Shown here: positions 27,265 to 37,219 of the stretch, piece by piece
How the letters are laid out: each line of letters starts with the position of its first letter
Numbering within the stretch: the first letter of the stretch is position 1
Source of the DNA: an uncultured Bacteroidota bacterium
GTDB lineage: Bacteria > Bacteroidota > Bacteroidia > Flavobacteriales > Flavobacteriaceae
Length of the DNA: 64,000 nt
Direction of reading: 5' to 3'
Assembly: GCA_902520835.1 (NCBI GenBank)
Contig: CABYPD010000003.1
Coordinates: 38,759 to 102,758, forward strand
Program-made: the position numbers and the translations under genes
Notes under the pieces: model-generated
The model's database searches: none
Seen by the model: the letters and a program-made list of their open reading frames with translations, nothing else
What the model was told of the DNA's origin: nothing

Positions 27265-30200
27265 ATGGAAATCAATAAAACAAAAAAATTCAATAAAATC
27301 TCAATTGGTTTAGCATCTCCAGAAACGATACTATCTTCATCAAGAGGAGAAGTTTTAAAACCTGAGACAATAAATTATAGAACTCATAAGCCTGAACGAG
27401 ATGGCTTGTTTTGTGAGAGAATATTTGGTCCTGTTAAAGATTATGAGTGTGCTTGTGGTAAATACAAAAGAATCAGGTATAAAGGAATTGTATGCGACAG
27501 ATGTGGTGTTGAAGTAACTGAAAAAAAAGTTAGGAGAGATAGAGTTGGACACATTAATTTAGTAGTTCCTGTAGCTCATATATGGTATTTTAAATCCTTA
27601 CCCAATAAAATTGGTTACCTGTTAGGTCTTCCTACAAAAAAATTGGATATGATTATTTATTATGAAAGATATGTCGTTATTCAACCTGGTTTAGCAGTTG
27701 ACACTGAAGGCAATCCTTTAAATAAAATGGATTTTTTAACTGAGGAAGAATACCTAAATACTGCAGAAGCTCTTCCACCAGAAAATCAATTTCTTGAAGA
27801 TTCAGATCCAAATAAGTTTATTGCTAAAATGGGTGCTGAATGTCTGATTGAATTATTATCTAGAATTGATTTAGATGAATTATCATACGACTTAAGACAT
27901 AAAGCAAATAATGAAACATCTAAACAAAGAAAAACAGAATCATTAAAAAGATTACAAGTAGTTGAATCACTTAGAGAAGCTAATATTAATAAAGAAAATA
28001 AACCAGAGTGGATGATTTTGAAAGTTATTCCAGTAATACCACCTGAACTAAGGCCATTAGTTCCGCTTGATGGGGGAAGGTTTGCGACTTCTGATCTTAA
28101 TGATCTTTATAGAAGAGTTATTATAAGAAATAATAGATTAAAACGACTTGTTGAGATAAAAGCACCAGAGGTTATTTTGAGAAACGAAAAGAGGATGCTT
28201 CAGGAATCAGTTGACTCATTATTTGATAATACTAAAAAATCTTCTGCTGTTAAAACGGAAGCAAATAGACCTTTAAAATCTTTATCGGACTCACTTAAAG
28301 GTAAACAAGGAAGGTTTAGACAAAACTTATTAGGAAAGAGAGTAGACTATTCAGCCAGATCAGTTATTGTTGGTGGCCCAACACTTAAACTTTATGAATG
28401 TGGTATTCCTAAGGACATGGCAGCTGAGTTATATAAGCCTTTTATAGTTAAAAAACTCATTGAAAGAGGAATAGTTAAAACAGTTAAATCTGCAAAAAAA
28501 ATTATTGATAAAAGAGAACCATTAGTTTGGGACATTTTAGAAAATGTTTTAAAAGGGCACCCAGTTCTGTTAAACAGAGCGCCGACTCTGCACAGGCTAG
28601 GAATTCAAGCTTTTCAGCCAATTTTAATTGAAGGTAAAGCTATACAAGTTCACCCCTTAGTATGTACTGCATTTAATGCTGATTTTGATGGTGATCAAAT
28701 GGCAGTTCATCTCCCACTTGGTCCTGAAGCAATTTTAGAGTCTCAATTATTGATGCTAGCTTCACACAACATTTTAAATCCTGCAAACGGATCTCCAATT
28801 ACTGTTCCTTCTCAAGATATGGTTTTAGGTTTGTATTATATGACAAAAGAAAAAAAATCAACTAAATCAAGTAAAGTTAAAGGTGAAGGTTTAACTTTTT
28901 ATTCAAGTGATGAAGTTAACATTGCTTACAATGAGAATAAAGTTGATTTAAATGCATCAATTAAAGTTAGAGTTAATGATCTAAATGAGAGTAACCAGAT
29001 TCAAACTAAAATTATAGAAACCACTGTTGGAAGAGTTTTATTTAATGAAGTTGTTCCTGAAAAGGTTGGGTTTATAAATCAAGTGCTAAATAAAAAATCA
29101 CTTCGTGGAATAATTGGTAATATATTGAAACTAACTAGTATTCCTGAAACTGCCGATTTTCTTGATAAAATAAAAGATATGGGATTCACTTTTGCATTCA
29201 AGGGTGGGTTATCTTTTAGTCTTGGTGATATTATTATTCCGAGCGAAAAAATTGATATGATTAATGCTGCCAATAATGATGTTGATTCAATTATTTCGAA
29301 TTATAATATGGGACTTATAACCAATAATGAAAGATATAATCAGGTGATTGATGTGTGGACATCATCTAATGCTGCATTAACTGAATTGGCTATGAAAAGA
29401 ATTAGAGAAGATCAACAAGGATTTAATTCAGTCTACATGATGTTAGATTCAGGCGCTAGAGGATCCAAAGAGCAAATTAGACAATTAACGGGCATGAGAG
29501 GATTGATGGCTAAACCTAAAAAAGCTAGCTCCGGTGGAGGTGAAATTATTGAAAATCCAATTTTATCAAATTTTAAAGAAGGTCTTTCAATTCTTGAATA
29601 TTTTATCTCAACTCACGGAGCAAGAAAGGGGTTAGCTGATACAGCCCTTAAAACAGCAGATGCAGGTTATTTGACTCGAAGGTTAGTTGATGTTGCTCAG
29701 GATGTGATAGTCAATATTGATGATTGCAATACATTAAGAGGAGTAACTATTGAAGCTTTAAAAAAGAATGAAGAAGTTGTGGAAACACTTGGTGAAAGAA
29801 TATTAGGTAGAGTTTCATTACATGATATTTATGACCCACTAAATGAAGATAAATTAATAGTAAATGCTGGTGAGGAAATTGACGAAAATATTGTTAAAAT
29901 AATTGAATCTCTTCCTATTGATTCAGTTGAGGTCAGATCTCCTTTAACATGCGAGGCTGATAGAGGTATTTGTTCAAAGTGCTATGGAAGAAACTTGGCT
30001 ACCGGTAAGATGGTTCAAATTGGTGAAGCTGTTGGTGTTACTGCTGCTCAATCAATAGGAGAGCCAGGTACACAATTAACACTTAGAACATTCCATGTAG
30101 GTGGTATTGCAGGAAATATTTCTGAAGAAAACAAACTTATCTCTAAATTCAATGGTATTACTGAGATCGAAGATTTAAAAACTGTTGTTTCTAAGGATAG

Positions 30201-31563
30201 TGAAGGCAATGATGTAAATTTAGTTTTATCTAGGACATGTGAAATAAAAGTTCTAGATCCAAAAACTGGTATTATTCTTAGTTCTAATGTTATACCATAT
30301 GGTTCATCTATCCATGTTAAAAGTGGTACTAAAATTAAAAAGGATGATCTGATTTGTTCTTGGGATCCATATAATGGGGTGATTATTTCAGAATTTGGCG
30401 GAAAAGTTGAGTATGAAAATATAGATCAAGGTGTTACTTATCAGGTTGAAATTGATGAGCAGACAGGTTTTAAAGAAAAAGTTATATCTGAGTCAAGAAA
30501 TAAAAAATTGATTCCAACATTATTAATTAATGATAAAAAAGGAAAAAATATAAGAACTTATAATCTACCCGTTGGCGCTCATCTAATTGTTGATGATGGA
30601 GAAAAAGTTGAACAAGGTAAAATACTTGTTAAAATTCCTAGAAAATCAGCCAAGTCTGGTGATATTACTGGTGGTCTTCCAAGAGTTACTGAGCTATTTG
30701 AAGCTCGAAATCCATCAAATCCTGCAGTTGTTAGTGAAATTGATGGTGTAATTTCATTTGGTAAAATTAAAAGAGGGAATAGAGAAATTATTGTTGAGTC
30801 CAAAACGGGTGAAATTAAAAAATATCTTGTCAAGTTATCAAATCAAATTCTTGTCCAAGAAAATGATTTTGTAAAAGCTGGTATGTCACTTTCTGATGGT
30901 GCAATTACACCAAACGATATTCTTAACATTAAGGGTCCATCGGCTGTACAACAGTACCTTGTTAATGAAGTTCAGGAAGTTTACAGATTGCAAGGAGTTA
31001 AAATTAATGATAAACACTTTGAAGTTCTGATAAGACAAATGATGCAAAAAGTGCAAATTCAAGATTCAGGTGATACTACATTTTTAGAAAACCAAATTGT
31101 TCACAAAAATGAATTTTTAAAGGAGAATGATAATTTATATGGTAAGAAAGTAATTGAAGAATCTGGTGACTCGCAAAATTTAAAGGTTGGTCAGATCATA
31201 TCTGCCAGAGAACTAAGAGATGAAAATTCATTATTAAAAAGAGAAGACAAAAAAATAGTCGTTGCGAGAGAAGCGGTTAATGCTACTGGTTTCCCAATTT
31301 TGCAGGGTATTACAAGAGCATCCTTACAAACTAAATCCTTTATCTCAGCTGCTTCATTCCAAGAAACTACTAAAGTTTTAAATGAAGCTGCTGTAAATGG
31401 TAAAATTGATAAACTTGATGGTTTAAAGGAAAATGTTATTGTTGGTCATAAGATTCCAGCAGGTACTGGAAATAGAGATTTTGATGATGTAATAGTTGGA
31501 TACGTTGATGAATATGAGGAGCTGCTTGAAAGTAAGAGAATTAGGTTTGGAACTGATGACTAA
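27265..31563 (+). CDS. rpoC: RNA polymerase beta' subunit
   Basis: A complete 1432-aa beta' subunit. The N-terminal zinc site [20 protein letters not shown] and the catalytic Mg2+ motif [12 protein letters not shown] are intact. The bridge helix/trigger loop region ([23 protein letters not shown]) and second zinc site ([16 protein letters not shown]) are also visible. The C-terminal end [14 protein letters not shown] is typical of the phylum. The last 8 nt overlap the DUF3467 gene. Confidence 0.99.
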   Translation: MEINKTKKFNKISIGLASPETILSSSRGEVLKPETINYRTHKPERDGLFCERIFGPVKDYECACGKYKRIRYKGIVCDRCGVEVTEKKVRRDRVGHINLVVPVAHIWYFKSLPNKIGYLLGLPTKKLDMIIYYERYVVIQPGLAVDTEGNPLNKMDFLTEEEYLNTAEALPPENQFLEDSDPNKFIAKMGAECLIELLSRIDLDELSYDLRHKANNETSKQRKTESLKRLQVVESLREANINKENKPEWMILKVIPVIPPELRPLVPLDGGRFATSDLNDLYRRVIIRNNRLKRLVEIKAPEVILRNEKRMLQESVDSLFDNTKKSSAVKTEANRPLKSLSDSLKGKQGRFRQNLLGKRVDYSARSVIVGGPTLKLYECGIPKDMAAELYKPFIVKKLIERGIVKTVKSAKKIIDKREPLVWDILENVLKGHPVLLNRAPTLHRLGIQAFQPILIEGKAIQVHPLVCTAFNADFDGDQMAVHLPLGPEAILESQLLMLASHNILNPANGSPITVPSQDMVLGLYYMTKEKKSTKSSKVKGEGLTFYSSDEVNIAYNENKVDLNASIKVRVNDLNESNQIQTKIIETTVGRVLFNEVVPEKVGFINQVLNKKSLRGIIGNILKLTSIPETADFLDKIKDMGFTFAFKGGLSFSLGDIIIPSEKIDMINAANNDVDSIISNYNMGLITNNERYNQVIDVWTSSNAALTELAMKRIREDQQGFNSVYMMLDSGARGSKEQIRQLTGMRGLMAKPKKASSGGGEIIENPILSNFKEGLSILEYFISTHGARKGLADTALKTADAGYLTRRLVDVAQDVIVNIDDCNTLRGVTIEALKKNEEVVETLGERILGRVSLHDIYDPLNEDKLIVNAGEEIDENIVKIIESLPIDSVEVRSPLTCEADRGICSKCYGRNLATGKMVQIGEAVGVTAAQSIGEPGTQLTLRTFHVGGIAGNISEENKLISKFNGITEIEDLKTVVSKDSEGNDVNLVLSRTCEIKVLDPKTGIILSSNVIPYGSSIHVKSGTKIKKDDLICSWDPYNGVIISEFGGKVEYENIDQGVTYQVEIDEQTGFKEKVISESRNKKLIPTLLINDKKGKNIRTYNLPVGAHLIVDDGEKVEQGKILVKIPRKSAKSGDITGGLPRVTELFEARNPSNPAVVSEIDGVISFGKIKRGNREIIVESKTGEIKKYLVKLSNQILVQENDFVKAGMSLSDGAITPNDILNIKGPSAVQQYLVNEVQEVYRLQGVKINDKHFEVLIRQMMQKVQIQDSGDTTFLENQIVHKNEFLKENDNLYGKKVIEESGDSQNLKVGQIISARELRDENSLLKREDKKIVVAREAVNATGFPILQGITRASLQTKSFISAASFQETTKVLNEAAVNGKIDKLDGLKENVIVGHKIPAGTGNRDFDDVIVGYVDEYEELLESKRIRFGTDD

Positions 31564-31861
31564 AAAAGAAAGTCATAATATTAATATAGAATTAGACGAT
31601 TCTACCTCACAAGGAGTATATTCTAACTTAGTTATAGTAAATCATTCTCCAACTGAATTTGTAATTGATTTTATTAACGTTATGCCAGGAAATCCAAAAG
31701 CTAAGGTTAGATCTAGAATTATACTTACGCCTGAGCACACTAAAAAGTTTATTAAAGCTTTAAATGATAATTTAGATAAATATGAATACAAAAATGGACC
31801 TGTTAAAGATTTTAAAAGAGATATAATTCCATTAAATTTTGGCCCAAAAGCTGAAGCTTAA
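31556..31861 (+). CDS. DUF3467 family protein
   Basis: A 101-aa protein matching DUF3467: [10 protein letters not shown]-like segment ([18 protein letters not shown]), [34 protein letters not shown]. The family is conserved directly after rpoC in Bacteroidota and has no established function; co-expression with RNA polymerase suggests a transcription- or translation-related role (inference). The start is ATG 31556 inside the end of rpoC (ATGACTAA); the track start at 31496 is too far upstream. Confidence 0.88.
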   Translation: MTKKESHNINIELDDSTSQGVYSNLVIVNHSPTEFVIDFINVMPGNPKAKVRSRIILTPEHTKKFIKALNDNLDKYEYKNGPVKDFKRDIIPLNFGPKAEA

Positions 31862-31867
31862 TTAATT

Positions 31868-33433
31868 TTAGAATTCAGACTTTTCGTGAAAAACTACTCC
31901 TTCATACTTGTGTTTAGTATTAATTAATGTGAATTCACTGTCTGCTAAAAAAACCATCTTATTATCCTTGTCATCAGCAATAAATTTACTTTTGTAGTTT
32001 ATCATTTCCTTGAGTTGTTTATTATTAGAATTAACTATATCAATCCAACATGCTTTTCTAATATTTACGTTTTCATAACTACACTTAGCACCGTATTCAT
32101 GTTCTAATCTGTATTTAATAACATCAAATTGTAACATACCTACTGTTCCAATAATTTTTCTTCCGTTCAATTTTAAAGTAAATAATTGAGCAACACCTTC
32201 ATCCATTAATTGTTTTATTCCTTTAGATAATTGTTTAGTTTTTAATGGATCATTATTGATTATGTATTTAAAATGCTCAGGTGAAAAGCTTGGAATTCCT
32301 ATAAACTCTATTTCCTCACCCTCAGAGAATGAATCACCAATTTTAAAATTACCTGTATCGTGTACTCCTATGATATCACCTGGATAAGATTTCTCAATAA
32401 TTTCTTTTTTGTCTGCAAAAAAAGAATTTGGACTACTAAATCTTATTTTCTTTTTTCCTCTTACATGGTAATACATACTGTTTCTTTTAAACTCACCCGA
32501 AACAATTTTAATAAAAGATAATCTATCTCTGTGTTTAGGATCCATATTAGCGTGAATTTTAAATATAAAACCCGTAAATTTTTCTTCATTAGGATGTACT
32601 ATTCTATTTTTAGATTCTTTCTTTCCAGGGGGTGGAGCATATTTTGCAAAATATTCTAACATTAAATTAACACCAGAATTATGCAAAGCTGAACCAAAAA
32701 AAACAGGTTGAATTTCACAATTTAAGTATTTCTCATATTCAAATTTTGGATATATAGCTTCTATAAGTTCTAAATCTTCAATTAATGATTTGCGGATATT
32801 ATTATTAATTTTTGAATAATCATTAATCACAGATTTATATTCATATTTAGATTTATCATCATCATTAAACTGAACTTCAGATTTAATTAAATCTATTATT
32901 CCAGTATAATCGTAACCAATTCCAATTGGAAATGATATAGGTGATATATTAAACCCAAGTTTTTTTTCTAATTCATCCATTAAATCAAATGCATCTTTTC
33001 CTTCCCTATCACATTTATTTATAAAAATCATTATTGGAATTTTTCTCATTTTACAAACTTTTACAAGTTTTTCAGTTTGTTCCTCAACCCCTTTAGCAAC
33101 ATCAATTACAACAATTACACTATCTACTGCGGTCAAAGTTCTATATGTATCCTCAGCAAAATCTTTGTGTCCAGGTGTATCAAGAATATTAATTTTTTTA
33201 TCTAAATAATTAAATGACAGTACTGATGTTGAAACTGATATTCCTCTTTGTTTTTCAATTTCCATGAAGTCACTAGTTGCAGCCTTTTTAATTTTATTTG
33301 ATTTAACAGCACCTGCTTCATTAATAGCTCCGCCATACAATAATAGTTTTTCAGTTAAGGTAGTTTTACCCGCATCTGGATGTGAAATTATTCCAAAAGT
33401 TCTTCTAAGGTTTATGTTTATATTTAAATTCAT
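31868..33433 (-). CDS. prfC: Peptide chain release factor 3
   Basis: A 521-aa translational GTPase that recycles RF1/RF2. The G motifs are GIISHPDAGKTTLTEKLL, RGISVSTSVL, DTPGHKDFAEDTYRT and INKCDREGKD. The following VFFGSALHNSGVN and C-terminal GTVGMLQFDVIKYRLEHEYGA separate it from EF-G and EF-Tu. It is convergent with the DUF3467 gene (6 nt apart) and divergent from idi. Confidence 0.97.
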   Translation of the reverse strand: MNLNININLRRTFGIISHPDAGKTTLTEKLLLYGGAINEAGAVKSNKIKKAATSDFMEIEKQRGISVSTSVLSFNYLDKKINILDTPGHKDFAEDTYRTLTAVDSVIVVIDVAKGVEEQTEKLVKVCKMRKIPIMIFINKCDREGKDAFDLMDELEKKLGFNISPISFPIGIGYDYTGIIDLIKSEVQFNDDDKSKYEYKSVINDYSKINNNIRKSLIEDLELIEAIYPKFEYEKYLNCEIQPVFFGSALHNSGVNLMLEYFAKYAPPPGKKESKNRIVHPNEEKFTGFIFKIHANMDPKHRDRLSFIKIVSGEFKRNSMYYHVRGKKKIRFSSPNSFFADKKEIIEKSYPGDIIGVHDTGNFKIGDSFSEGEEIEFIGIPSFSPEHFKYIINNDPLKTKQLSKGIKQLMDEGVAQLFTLKLNGRKIIGTVGMLQFDVIKYRLEHEYGAKCSYENVNIRKACWIDIVNSNNKQLKEMINYKSKFIADDKDNKMVFLADSEFTLINTKHKYEGVVFHEKSEF

Positions 33434-33485
33434 AAAAGAGAAGTAAAAATAGTATCTTATTTCTATGTAGGATTGGTAATTAAAT

Positions 33486-33493
33486 TAAATTTG
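33486..33493 (+). promoter_or_regulatory. idi -7 promoter box (TAAATTTG)
   Basis: An exact TAnnTTTG match 6 nt before the chosen idi ATG at 33500. If used, the mRNA has almost no leader, and the upstream track start at 33473 would lie outside the transcript. Confidence 0.45.
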
Positions 33494-33499
33494 TTAACG

Positions 33500-34033
33500 A
33501 TGACAAACAAGGTAATTTTAGTTGATAAAGAAAATAACAAAATTGGTACTGAAGAAAAAATTCAAGCTCATTTAAAAAGTCTTTTACATAGAGCTTTTTC
33601 AGTATTTATTTTTAACGATAATAAAGAAATTTTACTTCAAAAAAGAGCAGAAAATAAATATCATTCTAGTTCATTATGGACCAATACTTGCTGTAGTCAC
33701 CCGTATGATGGTTTATCAACACTTGAATGCGCTGAAATTAGACTAGTAGAAGAGATGGGAATTAAAACAAAACTTAAAGAGATATTTTCTTTTATTTATA
33801 AAGAATCCTTTCAAAATGGTCTCACCGAATATGAATACGATCATGTTTTTTTTGGTAATTACTCATCAGATCCAATTCTAAACCCTGAAGAAGCATCTGA
33901 CTTTAAGTGGATAAAAATAAATGATCTAAAAAATGATATTGAAAAAAATCCAAATAGATATACTGCTTGGTTAAAAATTATGTTTACTAATTATTTTAAA
34001 TTTTTTGAATCTTATGAAAATAACAATATGTAG
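33500..34033 (+). CDS. idi: Isopentenyl-diphosphate delta-isomerase (type 1)
   Basis: Idi interconverts IPP and DMAPP in isoprenoid synthesis. The type 1 Nudix-fold motifs are present: LWTNTCCSHPYDG with the catalytic cysteine, RLVEEMGI, and EYEYDHVFFG with the catalytic glutamate. From ATG 33500 it has 177 aa, the usual length; the track start adds nine residues upstream of a -7 box. Its end overlaps queD by 20 nt, an idi-queD pairing common in Flavobacteriia. Confidence 0.95.
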   Translation: MTNKVILVDKENNKIGTEEKIQAHLKSLLHRAFSVFIFNDNKEILLQKRAENKYHSSSLWTNTCCSHPYDGLSTLECAEIRLVEEMGIKTKLKEIFSFIYKESFQNGLTEYEYDHVFFGNYSSDPILNPEEASDFKWIKINDLKNDIEKNPNRYTAWLKIMFTNYFKFFESYENNNM

Positions 34034-34421
34034 AAGAAGTCATTTCAATGCAGCCCATAAGCTATATAATAAATCTTGGTCAAAAGAAAAGAATCTTGAA
34101 GTTTTTGGTAAATGTAGTTATGAAAATTATCACGGACATAACTATGAATTAATTGTAAAACTTTATGGAGAAATCAATGAAGAAACAGGGATGGTTATGG
34201 ACTTAAGTGATCTTAAAAAGATAATTAAGCAAGAGGTTGAAGATAAACTCGATCATAAAAATATTAATCTTGATATTGATTATTTTCATGATAAAATTCC
34301 TTCAACAGAAAATCTAGCAATATATATTTGGAATAGGCTAAATAATGCTATCAAAATCGATTGTAAACTAACAGTTATTCTATACGAAACACATAGAAAT
34401 TATGTTGAGTATTCTGGATAG
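34014..34421 (+). CDS. queD: 6-carboxytetrahydropterin synthase (QueD/PTPS family)
   Basis: A 135-aa T-fold enzyme. Zinc-ligand histidines are in RSHFNAAHKL and YHGHNYEL, the catalytic cysteine in FGKCSYENYHGHN, and the substrate glutamate in the C-terminal ILYETHRNYVEY. It likely makes 6-carboxy-tetrahydropterin for queuosine. A tetrahydrobiopterin-type PTPS role is less likely but cannot be excluded by eye. I start it at ATG 34014 (MKITICRRSHF), inside the end of idi. Confidence 0.9.
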   Translation: MKITICRRSHFNAAHKLYNKSWSKEKNLEVFGKCSYENYHGHNYELIVKLYGEINEETGMVMDLSDLKKIIKQEVEDKLDHKNINLDIDYFHDKIPSTENLAIYIWNRLNNAIKIDCKLTVILYETHRNYVEYSG

Positions 34422-34423
34422 TC

Positions 34424-35092
34424 TTATAATAATGATTTTAAAATCAAGGAATATTTAGACTTCAATACTTTATCACTGAGAGATTTATAAACTGTATCAA
34501 GAATTTTTTTTGAGTCTTTCAGATCAGTTATCGCTAGGTAAGGTGAAATCTCATAATTTTTGTTTCTTATTACATAATTAGCATTGTGTAAAAATTGTCT
34601 TTTATTGAGTTTAAGCAGTAAATCATCAATAATTATTACACTGTCATTTTCTTGACTTTTTCTTTTTTCAAAAGATTTTTTGATCAAATCAACTTTTTCG
34701 TCATTAAATCTTTTATTTAATTTCAAATAATTTCTGTAGATAGAGTCATTTTTTGATCCTGTAACTTTTAATTCGTATCCGTATTTTTCAAGTGAAGTAA
34801 CTAATTTTATTTGACCTTTTTCAGCAAAAAATGATAATGATAATGGTTCGTAAGATTCATTTGTAAATAAATTTAAAAAAAGAAATTGTGGTTCATTCAA
34901 CTCATTTTTAAATACTATATTTTTTTGCCCGTTAACATTGAATGAATCGATAGGTTGAAATATACTATCATTAAGTTTAGTCAGAACAAGTTTACCCTTT
35001 TTGAGATCCTTTATTTTTACATCCAGTATAAGTTCATTGCTATTTGAACATGATGCTAAAATAAGTGCAAGTAATAAAGCTTTGATTTTCAT
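34424..35092 (-). CDS. DUF4369-type lipoprotein
   Basis: A 222-aa lipoprotein: MKIKALLLALILASC is a signal with a lipobox cysteine near residue 15. The following domain (LDVKIKDLKKGKLVLTKLNDS...) resembles DUF4369, which in Bacteroidota usually precedes a thioredoxin/AhpC-like domain. No CxxC or thioredoxin fold is visible here, so this copy is the DUF4369 part alone. It lies 23 nt after htpG on the same strand and may be co-transcribed. Function unknown. Confidence 0.7.
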   Translation of the reverse strand: MKIKALLLALILASCSNSNELILDVKIKDLKKGKLVLTKLNDSIFQPIDSFNVNGQKNIVFKNELNEPQFLFLNLFTNESYEPLSLSFFAEKGQIKLVTSLEKYGYELKVTGSKNDSIYRNYLKLNKRFNDEKVDLIKKSFEKRKSQENDSVIIIDDLLLKLNKRQFLHNANYVIRNKNYEISPYLAITDLKDSKKILDTVYKSLSDKVLKSKYSLILKSLL

Positions 35093-35115
35093 TGTTGACA
35101 AAACTATAAAAAAAA

Positions 35116-36990
35116 CTACTTTATTAAATCAAAACTACGTTTAATAAAATCTGTTAAATCTTCACCTTTTAAAAGATTTTGTGAAAGTTTAGCCAAATCC
35201 ATAGACTGTTTTATTAAACGCTCTCTTTTGTTTTTGGTTTTGATACTTAAAATATTTGAAATCAAATTACTATTTGTGTTAACAACAACATTGTAAATTT
35301 CAGGCATATTTCCGAACATACCTCCACCACCATTTGCTTGCATATCTTTCATCCTTCTCATAAATTCTGGTTGTGTAATCATAAATGGAATTGTATCACT
35401 ATCTAAAGCTTCTAGTTGTAAGGTAAATTTTTCTTTAGGAATTATTTCTTCTAGATAGCCTTTTAGTTTATCTTTTTGTTTATCATCAAGCTTTGAAATA
35501 CTTTTCTCGTCTTTTTTTATAAGATTTTCTAGAGTGTCAGAATCAACTCTAGAAAATGAAATATTTTTTTCATTTGACTCTAATTTTTGAATAAGATGAC
35601 TGATTATTGGTGAGTCCAGTAATAAAACTTTATAACCTTTGCCTTTAGCTAGTTTTATATATGAATCTTGTTCCTTTAAATCAGTAGCATACAATATTAT
35701 GGTTTTATCTTCTTTATCAGTTTGATTTTCTTTAATCTCATTAATTAATTCATCAAATGTGAAATATTCATTGTCAGTTGAGGGATAAAGAGCGAAGCTT
35801 TTTGCTTTTTCATAGAATTTTTCTTCGCTTAACATTCCATATTCAATGATTACCTTTATGTCATTCCATTTTTCCTGAAACTTATCTCTTTCTTTCTTGA
35901 ATATAGAATTAAGCTTATCAGCTACTTTTCTTGTTATGTAGTTTGTTATTTTTTTAACCGCAGAATCAACCTGTAAATAACTTCTTGAAACATTTAGAGG
36001 GATATCAGGTGAATCTATAACACCTCTAAGCAATGTTAAAAATTCAGGGACTATTCCTTCTACATTATCTGTTACAAATACTTGATTTTGATATAATTGT
36101 ATTTTATCTTTTTGAAGATTAATATCATTTGATATTTTAGGAAAATAAAGAATACCAGTTAAGTTAAAGGGATAGTCAACATTTAAATGAATATTGAATA
36201 ATGGATCTTCAAAATTCATAGGGTAAAGCTCTTTATAAAAATCTTTATAATTCTGCTCATCTAAATCTTTTGGTTGTTTGGTCCAAGCAGGTTCAGTAAT
36301 ATTGATGATATCATCCACAATTTCTTTTTCTTCTTTCTTGTCATCATCACTACCAGTATCTTTTACAATTTCTTTTGTTCCAAATTTTATCGGAACTGGC
36401 ATGAATCTGTTATATTTTCTTAAAAGATCTCTAATTTTACTTTCTTCTAGATAGTCTTTGGAATCTTTTGAAATACTTAAAATTATTTCAGTGCCTCTTT
36501 CTTTTTTATCATGCTTATTAAGAGTGAATTCAGGTGATCCATCACATGACCAGTGAACGGCAGATTCATCTTTATACGATTTAGTTATAATTTCTACCTT
36601 ATCAGAAACCATAAATGCAGAGTAAAACCCTAAGCCAAAATGACCAATTATACCACTGTCTTTAGCAGAGTCTTTATACTTTTCAAGAAACTCTTCAGCA
36701 CCAGAAAAGGCAACTTCATTTATGTATTTTTTAATTTCATCTTGTGTCATTCCGACACCTTGATCAATTATGTGTAGTTTTTTATTTTTTTTATCAACTT
36801 TAACCTCAATAATAGGATTTTCAATATCAATTTTAGCTTCCCCAATATTTGATAAGTGTTTAAGTTTTGTTGTTGCATCTGTTGCATTTGAAATAAGTTC
36901 TCTTAAGAAAATTTCTTGATCACTATATAAAAATTTTTTTATTAGTGGGAATATATTTTCGACTGAAACATTTATTTTTCCTTTACTCAT
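35116..36990 (-). CDS. htpG: Molecular chaperone HtpG (Hsp90)
   Basis: A 624-aa Hsp90. The GHKL ATPase motifs are clear: LRELISNATDATTKL, DQGVGMTQDEIKKYI and GHFGLGFYSAFMV. The middle domain (LYFPKI...; PDIPLNVSRSYLQ) and C-terminal dimerisation domain follow. A stress-type regulatory region lies upstream at 37151-37190, identical in layout to that of hsp20. A possible 45-aa ORF precedes it by 10 nt. Confidence 0.98.
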   Translation of the reverse strand: MSKGKINVSVENIFPLIKKFLYSDQEIFLRELISNATDATTKLKHLSNIGEAKIDIENPIIEVKVDKKNKKLHIIDQGVGMTQDEIKKYINEVAFSGAEEFLEKYKDSAKDSGIIGHFGLGFYSAFMVSDKVEIITKSYKDESAVHWSCDGSPEFTLNKHDKKERGTEIILSISKDSKDYLEESKIRDLLRKYNRFMPVPIKFGTKEIVKDTGSDDDKKEEKEIVDDIINITEPAWTKQPKDLDEQNYKDFYKELYPMNFEDPLFNIHLNVDYPFNLTGILYFPKISNDINLQKDKIQLYQNQVFVTDNVEGIVPEFLTLLRGVIDSPDIPLNVSRSYLQVDSAVKKITNYITRKVADKLNSIFKKERDKFQEKWNDIKVIIEYGMLSEEKFYEKAKSFALYPSTDNEYFTFDELINEIKENQTDKEDKTIILYATDLKEQDSYIKLAKGKGYKVLLLDSPIISHLIQKLESNEKNISFSRVDSDTLENLIKKDEKSISKLDDKQKDKLKGYLEEIIPKEKFTLQLEALDSDTIPFMITQPEFMRRMKDMQANGGGGMFGNMPEIYNVVVNTNSNLISNILSIKTKNKRERLIKQSMDLAKLSQNLLKGEDLTDFIKRSFDLIK

Positions 36991-37000
36991 GATTTATTTT

Positions 37001-37138
37001 TTAAATTGTTCTATATCTTCTAAAATCATTAAACTTTATTCTTTTAGAGTTCCCTAAATATAATGTAGATTTCACTCTAGAGTTAAATTCATTTCTTAAA
37101 GAATTTAACTGGATATTTCCGTTGTCTTGCTTATTCAT
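37001..37138 (-). CDS. Possible 45-aa leader ORF upstream of htpG
   Basis: An open frame too short for the track, MNKQDNGNIQLNSLR...RRYRTI, ends 10 nt before the htpG ATG. It is basic (several Lys/Arg) and has no membrane segment. The predicted htpG transcript start (about 12 nt after the -12 element, near 37139) falls right at its ATG. It may be a real small heat-shock co-expressed protein, a leader peptide or chance; no family is recognised. Confidence 0.4.
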   Translation of the reverse strand: MNKQDNGNIQLNSLRNEFNSRVKSTLYLGNSKRIKFNDFRRYRTI

Positions 37139-37150
37139 ATTATCTTTTAT

Positions 37151-37190
37151 TCAAATCATATACCAAATAAAAACTAATGACAAAATGACA
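37151..37190 (-). promoter_or_regulatory. htpG heat-shock regulatory region (TGTCA repeat plus GG-N10-GA)
   Basis: On the minus strand TGTCATTTTGTCA (37178-37190) is followed by exactly 13 nt and then GG-N10-GA (TTTGGTATATGATTTGAAT). The second part resembles a sigma-54 -24/-12 promoter with GA in place of GC. hsp20 at 58482-58521 has the same layout with the same 13-nt spacing. No TAnnTTTG box is seen here, though the segment TATGATTTG is one base longer than that consensus. Confidence 0.6.
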
Positions 37191-37219
37191 TTTTTGTTAT
37201 ATTGCAATAAACTGACTTT

